Of a DNA stretch of 64,000 nucleotides, positions 19,080-29,550 are shown piece by piece. The stretch lies in NCBI RefSeq assembly GCF_003014695.1, contig NZ_PYAS01000022.1:17465-81464 (forward strand), read 5' to 3'. A program made the position numbers and the translations under genes. Every line of letters starts with the position of its first letter. Position 1 is the first letter of the stretch. The DNA comes from Dyadobacter jiangsuensis. Its GTDB lineage: Bacteria; Bacteroidota; Bacteroidia; Cytophagales; Spirosomataceae. The notes under the pieces are model-generated. The model was not told the DNA's origin. It saw only the letters and a program-made list of their open reading frames with translations, and did not search any database.

Positions 19080-19641
19080 GACATTTGTTGAAACCTGGTT
19101 GAAACATGCAAAGATTTCCTGGTAAAACTCCAGGTGTGACTGCCTAGCTTGTCCGGTTATGATATTTTCATCTCGAACGGCCTGCCGGGTAGAATATGAG
19201 CCATCCCCATCTCGATTTCTGCACGTACATGTCCATAGGTCGTTAATGTTCGGTTATCGGCTCATCCGGCTGTTACCAAAATCTGGATACCGTGGAAGAC
19301 GGCCAACACCCATTTGCCTCCCGGGTCAAAATCGCGCACTATCTCCAACAGCGCTACGTGGTTGCGCAGGTATTCGGGAGCACGGCCGCCAAACAAGAGT
19401 ATGATATCATAGTCGCCTGTCGCCACTTCGCTAATCCTTAAATCTGCGTTTAGACAATAGCCTGGCCGCTCAACATATGTATCGCAACCCGGTTCAATAT
19501 CGTGCATTAAGAAGTTAAGGCGGCGTCTGACGGGAGCGGCAGTCTTCATGGAAACGCACGCTTCCTGGGAGTGGTGCACGGTATAAAGTGCTCTTAACGG
19601 TCACCACCGTCACCGGTGACGATCAGTACTTTTCGAGCCAT
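19080..19641 (-). pseudogene. DJ-1/PfpI-family protein, broken
   Basis: The start at 19641 gives MARKVLIVTGDGGD and then hits a stop. The next frame continues with LYTVHHSQEACVSMK and YDIILLFGGRAPEYLRN to FHGIQILVTAG. After further breaks come TYGHVRAEIEM and DENIITGQARQSHLEFYQEI. Order and content fit a DJ-1/PfpI (glutamine-amidotransferase-like) protein with at least two frameshifts or stops. Confidence 0.65.
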
Positions 19642-19949
19642 TTGCAGTCGAGTTAAAAATTGGGAAGCTTAGTCCGGCCGTTTGATCTACAAAAAAGTCA
19701 AGAGTTGAAAACAGGTGCATCCTGCCTCCTAAGCCAAAAAATCTGTCTAAAAATTCGATAGTTGTGCCTAACATTTATATTGTTCAAAGATGGTCAGGCG
19801 CTTAATCTTTCCTAAAACCGTATGACAATGACGTTTCCAGTTCAGTATGTGCCTGTCCATGGAGAATTCGGTGCAATACTTCGCCCCGTTCCGTGGCAGA
19901 TTGATCAGTAATCCGAATTCTTGGATCTTGTTCAACCAACTGCTGAAAG

Positions 19950-20240
19950 GAAGATTTAGTGGTCATTGGCACCGTAGTTTCCAATCATCAACACCATTTT
20001 CATGCAGGAGGCAATAAGGGAATACACAGCAGCGGTCACTTCTGCCGCTTGATGGGAGCCTGAGTACAAATACCTTCCCTTAACGCAAACGGCGTGATGG
20101 CATCAACCAGATTATTGCAGTCCACCGCAGCAGTCTCTACCACTTGTCGGCATATCCCATAAGTACTTGATCCCTCAATCAAGCTCGTCTACATCCTGTC
20201 AAAGCGCCTGATCACCAAATTGGCATGGCGGATTACGATT
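19950..20240 (-). pseudogene. IS66-family transposase C-terminal remnant
   Basis: Minus-strand pieces read VDCNNLVDAITPFAL and, after a frameshift, GRYLYSGSHQAAEVTAAVYS. These match the IS66 TnpC end, where DNN..E.AIRP.ALGRKN is followed by L.AGS...AA...A.IYS. Stops and shifts show it is dead. No IS ends were recognised. Confidence 0.6.
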
Positions 20241-20464
20241 GCAGTCGGGCCCGGCAGGAGATACCCCGAACAAACGAATTGGGGCTGGTTAATTTCATCG
20301 ACACTATTAGTAATTAATAAATAATTCTACCATTAAAATTGAAATAATTCGACAATGAATTAGATGGATTCGAGACGTAATTTCACTTTTTTTGTAGGGA
20401 ACATGATTTTCTCCTGGATTTCTCACCAATTCACATTATCAACCAAATTTTATCATGCTATTTC

Positions 20465-23400
20465 ATGGACAACAAACAGACCAATGCTGCCTTGCTTTAT
20501 GGGCGGGACAGCACTTTACTCGATTTATTCACCAATTCTGTCAGGAAGCATCCGGAAAGGACAGCAGTGGCCAGTGATGGCACCAGCATTACATTCAGTC
20601 AACTCGACGTAGCCAGCAACAAGATCGCCCATTGTCTGCTGGCCGCAGGCGTCGGCCGGTCATCACTGATACCTATATGGCTCGATCGCTCCGTCGACTT
20701 GATTGTGTCCATTATAGGGGTTTTAAAGGCAGGTGCTGCTTACGTTCCGGTGGACCAGGCCTATCCTCCCAACAGGCTGGCTTATATTCTGTCCGACGCC
20801 GGAGGACAATTGGTGATCACCGACCATTATCACAAGACTTTTTTGCCGCAAAACAGCCGGGCTATTACATTGACTGACCAGGATGTTCAACAGCAAGCCA
20901 TCGGACCTGTCAACGTAGCGGTGCTACCGGAAGATCTTGCATATGTTATCTATACTTCAGGGTCGACCGGAAATCCCAAAGGAGTAATGGTAGCACACGG
21001 TTCAATACAGAATTTGGTTGGCTGGCATAATGTCCATTTCGGCGTTACAGCCGAAAGCCGGCTCAGTTTTGTCGCTGGTACAAGTTTTGATATCGCCGTT
21101 TGGGAGATATGGTCTTCATTGGCAGCAGGATCCGCATTGTATATCGCCAACAACGAAGAGCGGACAAACGCAGATGGGCTGCTCGACTATTATGAGCGTC
21201 ACAGTATTACCCACGGCTTTGCACCAACCGTTCTGGTCCCCGATATTGTCCTCAATACAACAGCCAGAAAGCTTTCTTTATCTTATCTTTTTACAGGTGG
21301 TGAAAAACTAAAACCCGTTGACACAAAGCGTATCTCCTACAACCTGATCGACTACTACGGCCCAACCGAATGTACCGTTTTTGCCACCTACGCCAAGGTA
21401 AACCGTCCAGAAGGTGCATATGTTTCGACCATTGGAAAGCCCCTGGCTAACATCCAGGCACACATTGTAAACCCACAAATGCAGCCACTTCCTGCCGGCC
21501 AGATCGGTGAGCTTTGTATTGGTGGAGTATGCCTGGCAAAAGGCTACTGGAACAACCCGGAACTTACCGCCGGGAAATTTATCGACAACCCGTTCAGAGC
21601 AAATGAAAAGCTCTACAAAACGGGCGATCTTGCCCGCTGGCTGCCGGATGGCGATATCGAATTCATCGGCAGGATCGATAATCAGGTAAAGATCAAGGGT
21701 TATCGTATCGAACTGGGGGAAGTGGAAACGGTATTGCTGAAAGCACCTCATGTCGGGGCAGCGGCGGTGATCGCCAAGGAGAACAGCAGGCAAAACAAAA
21801 TGCTGATCGCATTCATTGTACCGGCACCCGGAGAACTTATTTCCGATGAGAAGGCGGCGGCAAAGGCTATCCGTCAATACCTTAAGGAGGAGTTGCCCGG
21901 TTATATGATCCCTACTCATTTTGCATTTCTGGACAAAATGCCTCTGAATACCAACGGTAAAACAGATACGCGCAGGTTGCATGAGATGCAATTACGGGAT
22001 ATTTCCGTCGATGGTCTCATAGCAGGGCCAGCATCAAAAATGCAAGAGTGCATTGCCTGTATATGGAGCGAACTGCTCGACCGGGCGGCCGTTGACATCA
22101 CCGACAATTTCTTTGATATTGGCGGCGATTCCCTGCTTGTGGCAGTTGCGGCCGCGGATATCTCTAAGATGCTAAAAGTAAAAGTATATCTGAGGGATAT
22201 TTACCAGTTTCCTACGATAGAGGCACTTGCAGCTATGCTGAGCAAACGAAAGGAAGTCACCGCAAATATCCCACTGGAAGATGCAGAACCGGTGACAGAA
22301 CTCCAGAATGATGTATACCTGGCGCCCGGCACGGTTATCCATGGGACTTTTGACAGAAGTGTTTTGAAAAACCCGCATCACGTTTTTCTGACCGGAATTA
22401 CAGGATTTGTGGGTATCCATTTGCTGCATGAATTGTTGGTCAGGACTGATGCTGTTATCCATTGCCTTATCAGAGCCAGAAATACCTTCGATGCCTGGAT
22501 GAAAATCGACGGGACAATAAATAAATTCAACCTTACCATTGACGAAGGGCTCAAAACAAGGATTATCCCGGTTGTCGGAGACCTTACACAACCCGAAATG
22601 GGCCTTCCCAGGGACCACTATGACGAGCTTTCCGGATCGATCGACATTATCTATCATTCAGCGAGCTCAGTCAACTTTATAGAACCTTACTCTTATAACA
22701 AAGTACCAAACGTAGATGGCCTTCGTCGGATCATTAAATTCGCTGGAAACATCAGACTTAAATGCCTTGCGCTCATGTCCACCATATCTGTATATAGCTG
22801 GGGACACAAATTTACGCACAAGACGGTGATGACCGAGCAGGATGATATCAAACAGAACATTCTGTCGGTCAGCAAAGATATTGGGTACGTAAGAAGTAAG
22901 TATGTGATGGAAGCAATTGCGGACTTAGCCGCGTCTGAAGGCCTACCCGTGGTTACCTATCGACTGGGGTATGCGATCTGTCACAGCACAACAGGTGCAT
23001 TCGCGCCCTACCAATGGTGGTCCAATCTGGTAAAAGTGTGTCTCAGGTACAACAGCTACCCGGACCTGATCGAGCTTAGGGAAGGTCTGATCACGGTAGA
23101 TTATATAGCTGAATCTGTCGTACACATCACTGGTAACCCAGACTGCCTGGGACTGAAGTTCAATTTGATTGCTTCGCCTTCCGAGAATCTTACCCTTAAA
23201 CAGTTCTTCTTATTACTTCAAAAATACTATACGGTCACATTGCAACCATTGCCTTACCTGGAATGGCGTGCGCAGTGGGAAAACGACAGCACATGCGAAC
23301 TGTATCCGCTCACCAGTCTGTTCAAGGACAATATGTACGAAGGCTTATCGACCGTCGAGTTATATCAGAATACCTATATCTGGGATAATGCGCAGACCAA

Positions 23401-23539
23401 AACATTTCTGGAAGGCAGCGGTATTCAGGAGCCAGTTTTTGACAAGAAATTATTGGATGCTTACCTGCATTACCTGGGTGTTCTGCTAGAGGCACGTCAG
23501 GAATCCGAGTCAACAGATGCACTCTTGACAACGCCTTGA
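20465..23539 (+). CDS. Stand-alone NRPS-like carboxylic acid reductase (A-T-R)
   Basis: 1024 aa. The adenylation domain (about 15-505) has YTSGSTGNPKG at 163-173, YKTGDLARWLPDGDIEFIGR, KIKGYRIELGE and the core Lys499 (NGK). The carrier domain has its phosphopantetheine Ser556 (FFDIGGDSL). The reductase domain (about 638-1000) has FLTGITGFVG and a Tyr-x-x-x-Lys (GYVRSKYVME). Known enzymes of this layout activate a carboxylic or amino acid with ATP, load it on the carrier and release it as an aldehyde with NAD(P)H. By-eye alignment to GrsA gives the pocket D-I-W-F-F-G-Y-V-F-K. Asp209 is consistent with an alpha-amino acid; the substrate is not assignable. A terpene cyclase follows 238 bp downstream. 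Confidence 0.92.
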   Translation: MDNKQTNAALLYGRDSTLLDLFTNSVRKHPERTAVASDGTSITFSQLDVASNKIAHCLLAAGVGRSSLIPIWLDRSVDLIVSIIGVLKAGAAYVPVDQAYPPNRLAYILSDAGGQLVITDHYHKTFLPQNSRAITLTDQDVQQQAIGPVNVAVLPEDLAYVIYTSGSTGNPKGVMVAHGSIQNLVGWHNVHFGVTAESRLSFVAGTSFDIAVWEIWSSLAAGSALYIANNEERTNADGLLDYYERHSITHGFAPTVLVPDIVLNTTARKLSLSYLFTGGEKLKPVDTKRISYNLIDYYGPTECTVFATYAKVNRPEGAYVSTIGKPLANIQAHIVNPQMQPLPAGQIGELCIGGVCLAKGYWNNPELTAGKFIDNPFRANEKLYKTGDLARWLPDGDIEFIGRIDNQVKIKGYRIELGEVETVLLKAPHVGAAAVIAKENSRQNKMLIAFIVPAPGELISDEKAAAKAIRQYLKEELPGYMIPTHFAFLDKMPLNTNGKTDTRRLHEMQLRDISVDGLIAGPASKMQECIACIWSELLDRAAVDITDNFFDIGGDSLLVAVAAADISKMLKVKVYLRDIYQFPTIEALAAMLSKRKEVTANIPLEDAEPVTELQNDVYLAPGTVIHGTFDRSVLKNPHHVFLTGITGFVGIHLLHELLVRTDAVIHCLIRARNTFDAWMKIDGTINKFNLTIDEGLKTRIIPVVGDLTQPEMGLPRDHYDELSGSIDIIYHSASSVNFIEPYSYNKVPNVDGLRRIIKFAGNIRLKCLALMSTISVYSWGHKFTHKTVMTEQDDIKQNILSVSKDIGYVRSKYVMEAIADLAASEGLPVVTYRLGYAICHSTTGAFAPYQWWSNLVKVCLRYNSYPDLIELREGLITVDYIAESVVHITGNPDCLGLKFNLIASPSENLTLKQFFLLLQKYYTVTLQPLPYLEWRAQWENDSTCELYPLTSLFKDNMYEGLSTVELYQNTYIWDNAQTKTFLEGSGIQEPVFDKKLLDAYLHYLGVLLEARQESESTDALLTTP

Positions 23540-23554
23540 TCGACCCGAGATGTA

Positions 23555-23598
23555 AGGGCTGACAGGCAGTTTAAATCTACGGCGCTCTTGTCAGCCCT
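23555..23598 (+). terminator. Hairpin after the A-T-R gene
   Basis: Perfect 10-bp arms (23555-23564 and 23589-23598) with a 24-nt loop and a T-rich tail, 15 bp past the stop. If it terminates, the downstream terpene cyclase needs its own promoter. Confidence 0.55.
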
Positions 23599-23777
23599 AT
23601 TCTTTCCAAAATGAACAGGTGATTTACTGCCTGACTGATGAATCTGCCCCATTTCACGTCAAATTTGAAAACCAGCTGGTAGTACGGATATTTTGCACTC
23701 GTGTGTCCCTTAATGATATCCCGACACCTGGTAGACCATTGGAATGTGATGCATTCATAATTTAAACCTTATCTAGT

Positions 23778-24791
23778 ATGACTACCAATGAAGAAGAATT
23801 CTACGGCCAATTTAAAAATATGCCGCGCCCAAGTTATCCCTTCCCCAATCTTATCAGCCCATATGCACAACAAATGCGAGAGATTTATTGGAATTGGATC
23901 GATATCGACTATGCATTCCACTCCGAAAATGCCCGGCAGAAGCATAAGAGTCATTTGCTGACCGATATTGCGGCCCGTGGTTTGCCACTGTTGAAAACCT
24001 TAGATGAGTTGTTCCCGATCGCTAGTTTTGCGGCAAACGGAGCTATGATGGATGATTATTTCGACCATTGCAGCTATGAGCAGATGTGTGCCGTGAGAGA
24101 AAGGATTATGGCATTGTTGACTGGCGAAGATAGTAAGGAGCCTGCTGATCACGGTATATTTCGCCAGTTCTATTTGCTCAGGAGCCGAGCTATCCAGTGT
24201 GGGATGCCCCAGCGATTGTTTGATAAGTTCTTAACCAGTGTTGGGAACCTGCTTACCGGTTATCAGGATGAAAAACGGTACATGTCAACTAACACAATCC
24301 CGACATGGCCGGTCTATTTAGTACTTCGTGAAGATACCAGTGGAGGTCTGCCGTTTTGTAAATACGTTGCGATGCAAAAAGATTTTCGCAACTTGCCAGA
24401 TACGGTATTAGAACATACCCATATTTTGAGGTTGCATACATTGGCGGCCCTGATGATTGGCATACATAACGATATCGTTTCACTACCCAAAGAAATGAAA
24501 AGAGAGGGTGATGTAATCAATATCGTAAAAGTCTTGCAGAAGGGGCATGGCCTCTCTTGGAAGGATGCTTACGCGATGGCGATGGATTATCATGACAAAC
24601 TTCTGAAAGAGTTTTTGATTTTACATGAGAATCTACCCAATTTCGGGCAATGGCAGCATCTGGCCTATGATTATGTACACGCCATAGGCATTATGATACA
24701 AGGCGTATACGCCTGGCACACTAACGATACTGCCCGCTACGTACCTGGTGGCTATGTCGAACCTGAATATCAGAACGCAAAAATGAAATAG
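23778..24791 (+). CDS. Class I terpene cyclase (canonical motifs)
   Basis: 337 aa, the usual length for bacterial class I terpene cyclases. The Asp-rich motif is complete, DDYFD (92-96). The NSE triad is complete, NDIVSLPKE (231-239). The diphosphate-sensor Arg is probably Arg184 (LVLREDTSGG), and the C-terminal Arg-Tyr pair is present (TARYVPGG). It would ionise a prenyl diphosphate (FPP or GGPP) with three Mg2+ and cyclise it; the product cannot be read from sequence. It is related to the cyclases at 43363-44370 and 51982-52983 but follows an A-T-R enzyme rather than precursor genes. Confidence 0.93.
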   Translation: MTTNEEEFYGQFKNMPRPSYPFPNLISPYAQQMREIYWNWIDIDYAFHSENARQKHKSHLLTDIAARGLPLLKTLDELFPIASFAANGAMMDDYFDHCSYEQMCAVRERIMALLTGEDSKEPADHGIFRQFYLLRSRAIQCGMPQRLFDKFLTSVGNLLTGYQDEKRYMSTNTIPTWPVYLVLREDTSGGLPFCKYVAMQKDFRNLPDTVLEHTHILRLHTLAALMIGIHNDIVSLPKEMKREGDVINIVKVLQKGHGLSWKDAYAMAMDYHDKLLKEFLILHENLPNFGQWQHLAYDYVHAIGIMIQGVYAWHTNDTARYVPGGYVEPEYQNAKMK

Positions 24792-24899
24792 GGGCACACT
24801 CCCGCAGACAAGCGCTCATGTCTCATCTTCGCAGAACGGAGCTTCTCTTGATGCTAGCCCCTGGCACTTTGTTGTAATGGCGCCCGGGTTCACCGACCA

Positions 24900-25575
24900 G
24901 TCCCCTACTGGTCCAGAGCTCAACTCCTAGCAATTTATATAATCGGGCCGATAATTACATTCAAACCATGTGCTCGGATCGGCAGGGTGGAGTTTGGCTC
25001 GGAGCTTACTATTTGGGCGTCAGCAATTTCTACCAGAATGCTCCACGTTTGCTTTCCTGGCCTTTTTCAGTGAACGGCATTTCCTATGTTCCCTATGCCA
25101 ATTCATGGGGGTAATAGCAGGGACGGTAAGCTTTGGGTGATCGGGAAGGACCAGAAAACGTCGCTCCTGTTTGATATCATGGATGTGCAGACCAGATCTT
25201 TCGACCCTCCTCCGACTATTGTCAATTTTACATTGATGGGAACAGCACGCTCTGGTCGGTGGGAAACACCTTGCTGATGAGCTTTAACCTTGATTCAGGA
25301 AGTTATTGCCATTATTCTACCGCGGCCAGAGGAAGGGACAAGGAGTTGGACAATGGCGGGATGCCCGACATTCTGGAGAATTCGTACGGCCGGCTTTGGC
25401 TGATAGGCACTTTCAGAGCATTATTATGTGACATACCATACGGGCAGGTTCAGAAACTACAAGTCTGTCAGCTCCGCTCACAGTGTATTGAACACTCGAA
25501 GCGAAATATCTGGATGGGCGTTGGTGACGAGGCATTTATTCTCAAAAATGGCCAACATCCCGATTCTTAAAAAGT
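24900..25575 (+). pseudogene. HTCS sensor-domain fragment
   Basis: Frames in this stretch match the middle of the HTCS propeller. One piece reads SLYNRADNYIQTMCSDRQGG, then VWLGAYYLGVSNFYQNAPRL, equivalent to NSLYAAYVDNQGGLWLGSYY in the 3008-7042 protein. Later pieces read DGKLWVIGKDQKTSLLFD, then GMPDILENSYGRLWLIG and RNIWMGVGDEAF. Several frameshifts separate them, and no kinase, receiver or AraC part follows. It is a dead remnant of another HTCS. Confidence 0.75.
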
Positions 25576-25798
25576 CTAGCCGCGCTTGCGTAACGCCCCA
25601 GCAACTGAAAAGAAGACCTGATTCCTCAGTAAACGGGAAAAGAATATTCAGCCTGCCGCAAAGAAAATCCCCTGTGGTAAATTAATCCCACCAAATTGAC
25701 AGATTTTTCACCCATCTGTGTGACAAAAAAACCGTTACTTTCCATTATCTCATTTGCGCTCAGGCGCAATACTTCTTATATCACTTAATCTTTTAGGC

Positions 25799-28700
25799 AT
25801 GAAATCAAACTTTACGGTACTAACCAGAGGGCTTCTTTGGTTCCTGCTGCTTTCGGTCAATCATTCATTATTTGCCCAATTGGGCTGTTATAGTGCATCC
25901 GGTTGTCAGGATTACGGTAATTTCGGTTATGCGTCTACGGTCGCTTCGAATCTCGAATACGACAACTACGTTTCGGGCTGGCACTCGTCGGCGGTGAGGG
26001 ATATCGACGGTTCTTTCAAAGTATGGGGGGAACTCTCGAAGGCGGATGGTGCAGGTGCCCACCTTATTCCGACGGAAGTAAATGCAACCAACTATCCCGG
26101 ACTTACGGGTACTCCGTTAAAAATGGGCGTCGGTACGTCAAGCCGCAACAATGTGCAGTACGTGTTGCTTACCAGCGATAACAAACTTTGGGTATGGGGC
26201 CGGGCAGGGGCCGTCGTGGATGCAGCTTTGACGACTAATGTCAATAATGTAATTGTGGAAACCGGACAGCCAGCAGTGAATGTCACTCCGTTCCAGCAAC
26301 TATCCATCGGCCTTCCGGCAGGGATTACCGCCGCAAATGTTAAAATGATGTTTGTTACCTCCGGTTCGATCATGATCACCACCTGCGGTGACGGAAGGGT
26401 ATACACCCTGTCTCAAAGCGCGTGGGTTCGGGGGGTAAATGGTGGTAATAATTTGTCCTGGAATGTAGTGCAAAAGCAGTCAGGAGGTGATCTCACGGAT
26501 ATCGTCGCTGCAAGGGGCACGCGTGCCGGGGTAGTTGCCTTAGATAATTCCGGTGGCTTGTGGGCTTATGGTGCAGGATCCTGGGATGGCATAGCCGCCA
26601 CGAGCGCGAACCGGACAAGAGCTGTTCCCTTGACTTTACCGCCTGCCGTCGCCGGGGCGAAAATTAAGATGATTGGCGCGACCATTGCGTCTACCAACAC
26701 CATCACTTATTACGTACTTTACGAGGATGGCAGCTTGTTCGCCCTGGGGGGGAACGACAGGAAACAGCTCGGAAACTGGGACCCCACCAATGCAAATCAA
26801 CCTACCGCCTGGACACAACCACGCTATACCTCGGCCTCGGGACCGGTCATGAATGATATCAAATGGATATCACCCCAGGAACATGACGGGCTTTTCAGTT
26901 TTATTAATGTGTTGACCAACGGCCAAAAGATATTTAACTGGGGGCAGGAAAGTGGTTATGCCCTTGGAAGAGGCGTGCATGGGAGTGTGAGCGGCTCTAC
27001 CCCCGTGGATCCGGGAGAGCCGGTCAGCTTTGAAGCAGGTTATGCAAATTCCGGAATCATCTCGCTTGAATCAGGGGGGCACACTACCATGATGCTGCGT
27101 GAATGCGAAGACGACTTTGGCTATATAGGTCACCGCATCCATGGCAGTATGGGCGACAATATCGATACCGATGTTACCGACAATACCGTGCACTTCCGCA
27201 CCAGCGCCGTACAGGTGTGCGGGGCTGTCACGACCGACGCCAGCTTAACGGTGTCTTCATCAGGGCCTTTCCTCTCCGGCAGTTCGGTTACATTCGTAGG
27301 AGCGCCATCCGGAGGCACTTACGCCATCGATGCCAGCCTTACTACGGCTGCAGGTGCTACCATCGACCCTGTCACCGGGATAGCCAGCATTCCATCGGCT
27401 GGTACATTGCGGGTTAATTATATTATCAACAGTGCTACCTGCGGTGCCGTGGTCGTAAACCAGCTCGTCAATGTGGAACGGATGATAAGCATCCCGGGCA
27501 ACGTCTGGATAGACGCGAACGGTGATGCGATTGTGGACGGTACGGAAAGCGGAACTGCGAACGGCTTATGGGCCAACCTGATCGACCCGCAGGGCAAGGT
27601 GGTAGCATCGGTGGAAGTAGCAGCCGATGGTTCTTATAACATCGAGGTACGCACTGGCTTGCTGACCAGCATCGGAGATTATTCGGTGGTGCTGACGAAC
27701 GGCAGCCGGAATATCGGCGACACTGTTACCGCTGCGGATACGCCACTGAATGGCTACGAGTACACCGGCACCAACCGGGGCGGAACTACTTCCGTTACAC
27801 CTTCCAATAATACCGGAACCATTAATCTGGGAAGCCTGAATGCGCTTCCGGCGACTACAACTACTTTGGATCCCGTTAATTTTGGCATCCAGACCCCACC
27901 AGTGGCGGATCCAAAGAGTTATACTGTTCCTAATGTCGCATTTAGCGCGACACCTCAGGCGGCGTTTCCAGTGGAAGCGGGTTATCAGTCTATCCCGGCA
28001 TCATCATCGAGTCTGACCGGCTATCCGACCGGTGGTTCGCTTTCAGGTTCGGATGCAGAAGATTGTGCGGCAGCAGGTACTTGTGCTACCGGAACTTCTA
28101 CCACATTTACCATTCACTCCATCAACGCGAATACCCTGGTGTACTACGACTTCGGCGGAGTGACCGGCATTCAGCAGATTGACGTATCCGGCGGCCCGGT
28201 TACGATCCCCGATTTCAATGTGAACAGCCTGGTGGTCTATGGGCAAGTAGGAAGTGGTACCGCCGGAAACGAATTTGGTTTTACCTACTCGATGACGGAC
28301 GCAGCGGGCGCAACCAGTTCCCCTGTGGCTTACAGCATTGCAACCGAATCTGCATTGCCTGTGACGCTGATCAGCTTCGAAGCTTCCGCTGAGAAAAACG
28401 CCGCGCACCTGGCATGGGCCACCACCAGCGAGGAAAATAGCAGGGGCTTCGAAATCGAGCGCAGCACCAACGCATCTAACTGGACCAAAATAGGTTTTGT
28501 AGCATCAAAATCATCTGAAACAGGCAGTACCAGCCGACTTGACTATGACTTTACGGACGCCTCGGTGCACAAAGGAGTAAGCTATTATCGTTTGAAGATG
28601 GTCGACAACGACGGAACATTTGCGTACAGCCAAATCCGGTCGCTCCGGTTGGACGGTGGCGATCAGCTCCTTGTTTACCCTAATCCGGTCGTAGACGGCA

Positions 28701-28894
28701 AACTTACGATCGGTCCTTCGGGGGCGAGTTCATACAGGATAGAAGTTAATAACCTTGCCGGAACCCGCGTCATGCAACTTCGTCTGGAAAACCAGCGCCA
28801 GCTCGACGTACGCGGATTAGCCAGAGGAATGTACATTTTACGGATCATCTCAGCCAGTGGAGAAACGCAAACCTGTACTTTCTTCGTGAAGTAA
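25799..28894 (+). CDS. T9SS-sorted protein with RCC1-like repeats
   Basis: 1031 aa from the ATG at 25799, which begins a signal peptide (GLLWFLLLSVNHSLFA/Q); the open frame also has an upstream TTG. Residues about 30-470 carry RCC1-like blades (KLWVWGRAG, GGLWAYGAGSWDG, SLFALGGNDRKQLGNW, KIFNWGQESGYALGRG). Then comes an SdrD-B-like module (IPGNVWIDANGDAIVDG), the FTYSMTDAAGATSS segment, the shared Ig-like block and a type-A sorting domain (YPNPVVDGKLTI). Likely a surface or secreted beta-propeller. It is paralogous at its C-terminus to the truncated gene at 2-676. Confidence 0.87.
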   Translation: MKSNFTVLTRGLLWFLLLSVNHSLFAQLGCYSASGCQDYGNFGYASTVASNLEYDNYVSGWHSSAVRDIDGSFKVWGELSKADGAGAHLIPTEVNATNYPGLTGTPLKMGVGTSSRNNVQYVLLTSDNKLWVWGRAGAVVDAALTTNVNNVIVETGQPAVNVTPFQQLSIGLPAGITAANVKMMFVTSGSIMITTCGDGRVYTLSQSAWVRGVNGGNNLSWNVVQKQSGGDLTDIVAARGTRAGVVALDNSGGLWAYGAGSWDGIAATSANRTRAVPLTLPPAVAGAKIKMIGATIASTNTITYYVLYEDGSLFALGGNDRKQLGNWDPTNANQPTAWTQPRYTSASGPVMNDIKWISPQEHDGLFSFINVLTNGQKIFNWGQESGYALGRGVHGSVSGSTPVDPGEPVSFEAGYANSGIISLESGGHTTMMLRECEDDFGYIGHRIHGSMGDNIDTDVTDNTVHFRTSAVQVCGAVTTDASLTVSSSGPFLSGSSVTFVGAPSGGTYAIDASLTTAAGATIDPVTGIASIPSAGTLRVNYIINSATCGAVVVNQLVNVERMISIPGNVWIDANGDAIVDGTESGTANGLWANLIDPQGKVVASVEVAADGSYNIEVRTGLLTSIGDYSVVLTNGSRNIGDTVTAADTPLNGYEYTGTNRGGTTSVTPSNNTGTINLGSLNALPATTTTLDPVNFGIQTPPVADPKSYTVPNVAFSATPQAAFPVEAGYQSIPASSSSLTGYPTGGSLSGSDAEDCAAAGTCATGTSTTFTIHSINANTLVYYDFGGVTGIQQIDVSGGPVTIPDFNVNSLVVYGQVGSGTAGNEFGFTYSMTDAAGATSSPVAYSIATESALPVTLISFEASAEKNAAHLAWATTSEENSRGFEIERSTNASNWTKIGFVASKSSETGSTSRLDYDFTDASVHKGVSYYRLKMVDNDGTFAYSQIRSLRLDGGDQLLVYPNPVVDGKLTIGPSGASSYRIEVNNLAGTRVMQLRLENQRQLDVRGLARGMYILRIISASGETQTCTFFVK

Positions 28895-28928
28895 GCGCAG
28901 TAGAGAAGTAATGCAAAGCCCGTAAAAT

Positions 28929-28963
28929 AGAAAGGGTGCAAGAACGATTATTGCACCCTTTCT
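28929..28963 (+). terminator. Hairpin terminator
   Basis: A perfect 13-bp inverted repeat (28929-28941 and 28951-28963) with a 9-nt loop, 35 bp after the T9SS cargo stop. The T tract is weak. Confidence 0.65.
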
Positions 28964-29550
28964 CATGTCTTTGGCTTCACTATCACCAGTGGCACGCTTT
29001 TAGGTGAATCCTCTAAAAAGCAGTACACATTCTTGCTCAACCTGGAAGGCAATGAAAAACCGAACTGGGATAAAATCCCGAAAAAGTTATGATGCTGATT
29101 TCAGATAGGAACTGGCTTCGATGTTGATGTCCGGAAAAAATATTAGAGCAGAGTTCGGGAACTTCGGAAAAGCGTTCACTGCGCTTTCACTATAGTTGGA
29201 AATGTATGACGATAATGATGACAAAGTAGTCGAACACCGCTGCGAAAGCGGGCTGATAGTACAAGCAGTAAGTCTGAGAAGTTTTCGGCTGAAATGAACG
29301 CTTGAAAACCGATCGCAAAAAAATTACAGTTAATCGCTAATTCACTGCATTTTCACTTCACCGATGCAGGCAGAGTACTCTCGCCCTCGGACGCCAGCGA
29401 TAAACAATCCGAAATCACGATGCTTCCTGTCGTTACGACTTTGGTGTCCAGTACAAAATACGGAAGCCAGCTAGTATATAAAAGAGTCATTATGCAGGCA
29501 TGTCACATTTGTTCGAAAAATGTAAAACTAAGGGTCGCCAGTTGGCCTTT
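28964..29550. other. Intergenic region, possible decayed sequence
   Basis: About 590 bp with only short open frames on either strand. I see no family match. Its position before a decayed gene copy suggests old coding remains. Confidence 0.3.

Noticed and set aside
19802..19984. 60-aa open frame
   Set aside because: Overlaps the end of the IS66 relic region and has no features of its own.
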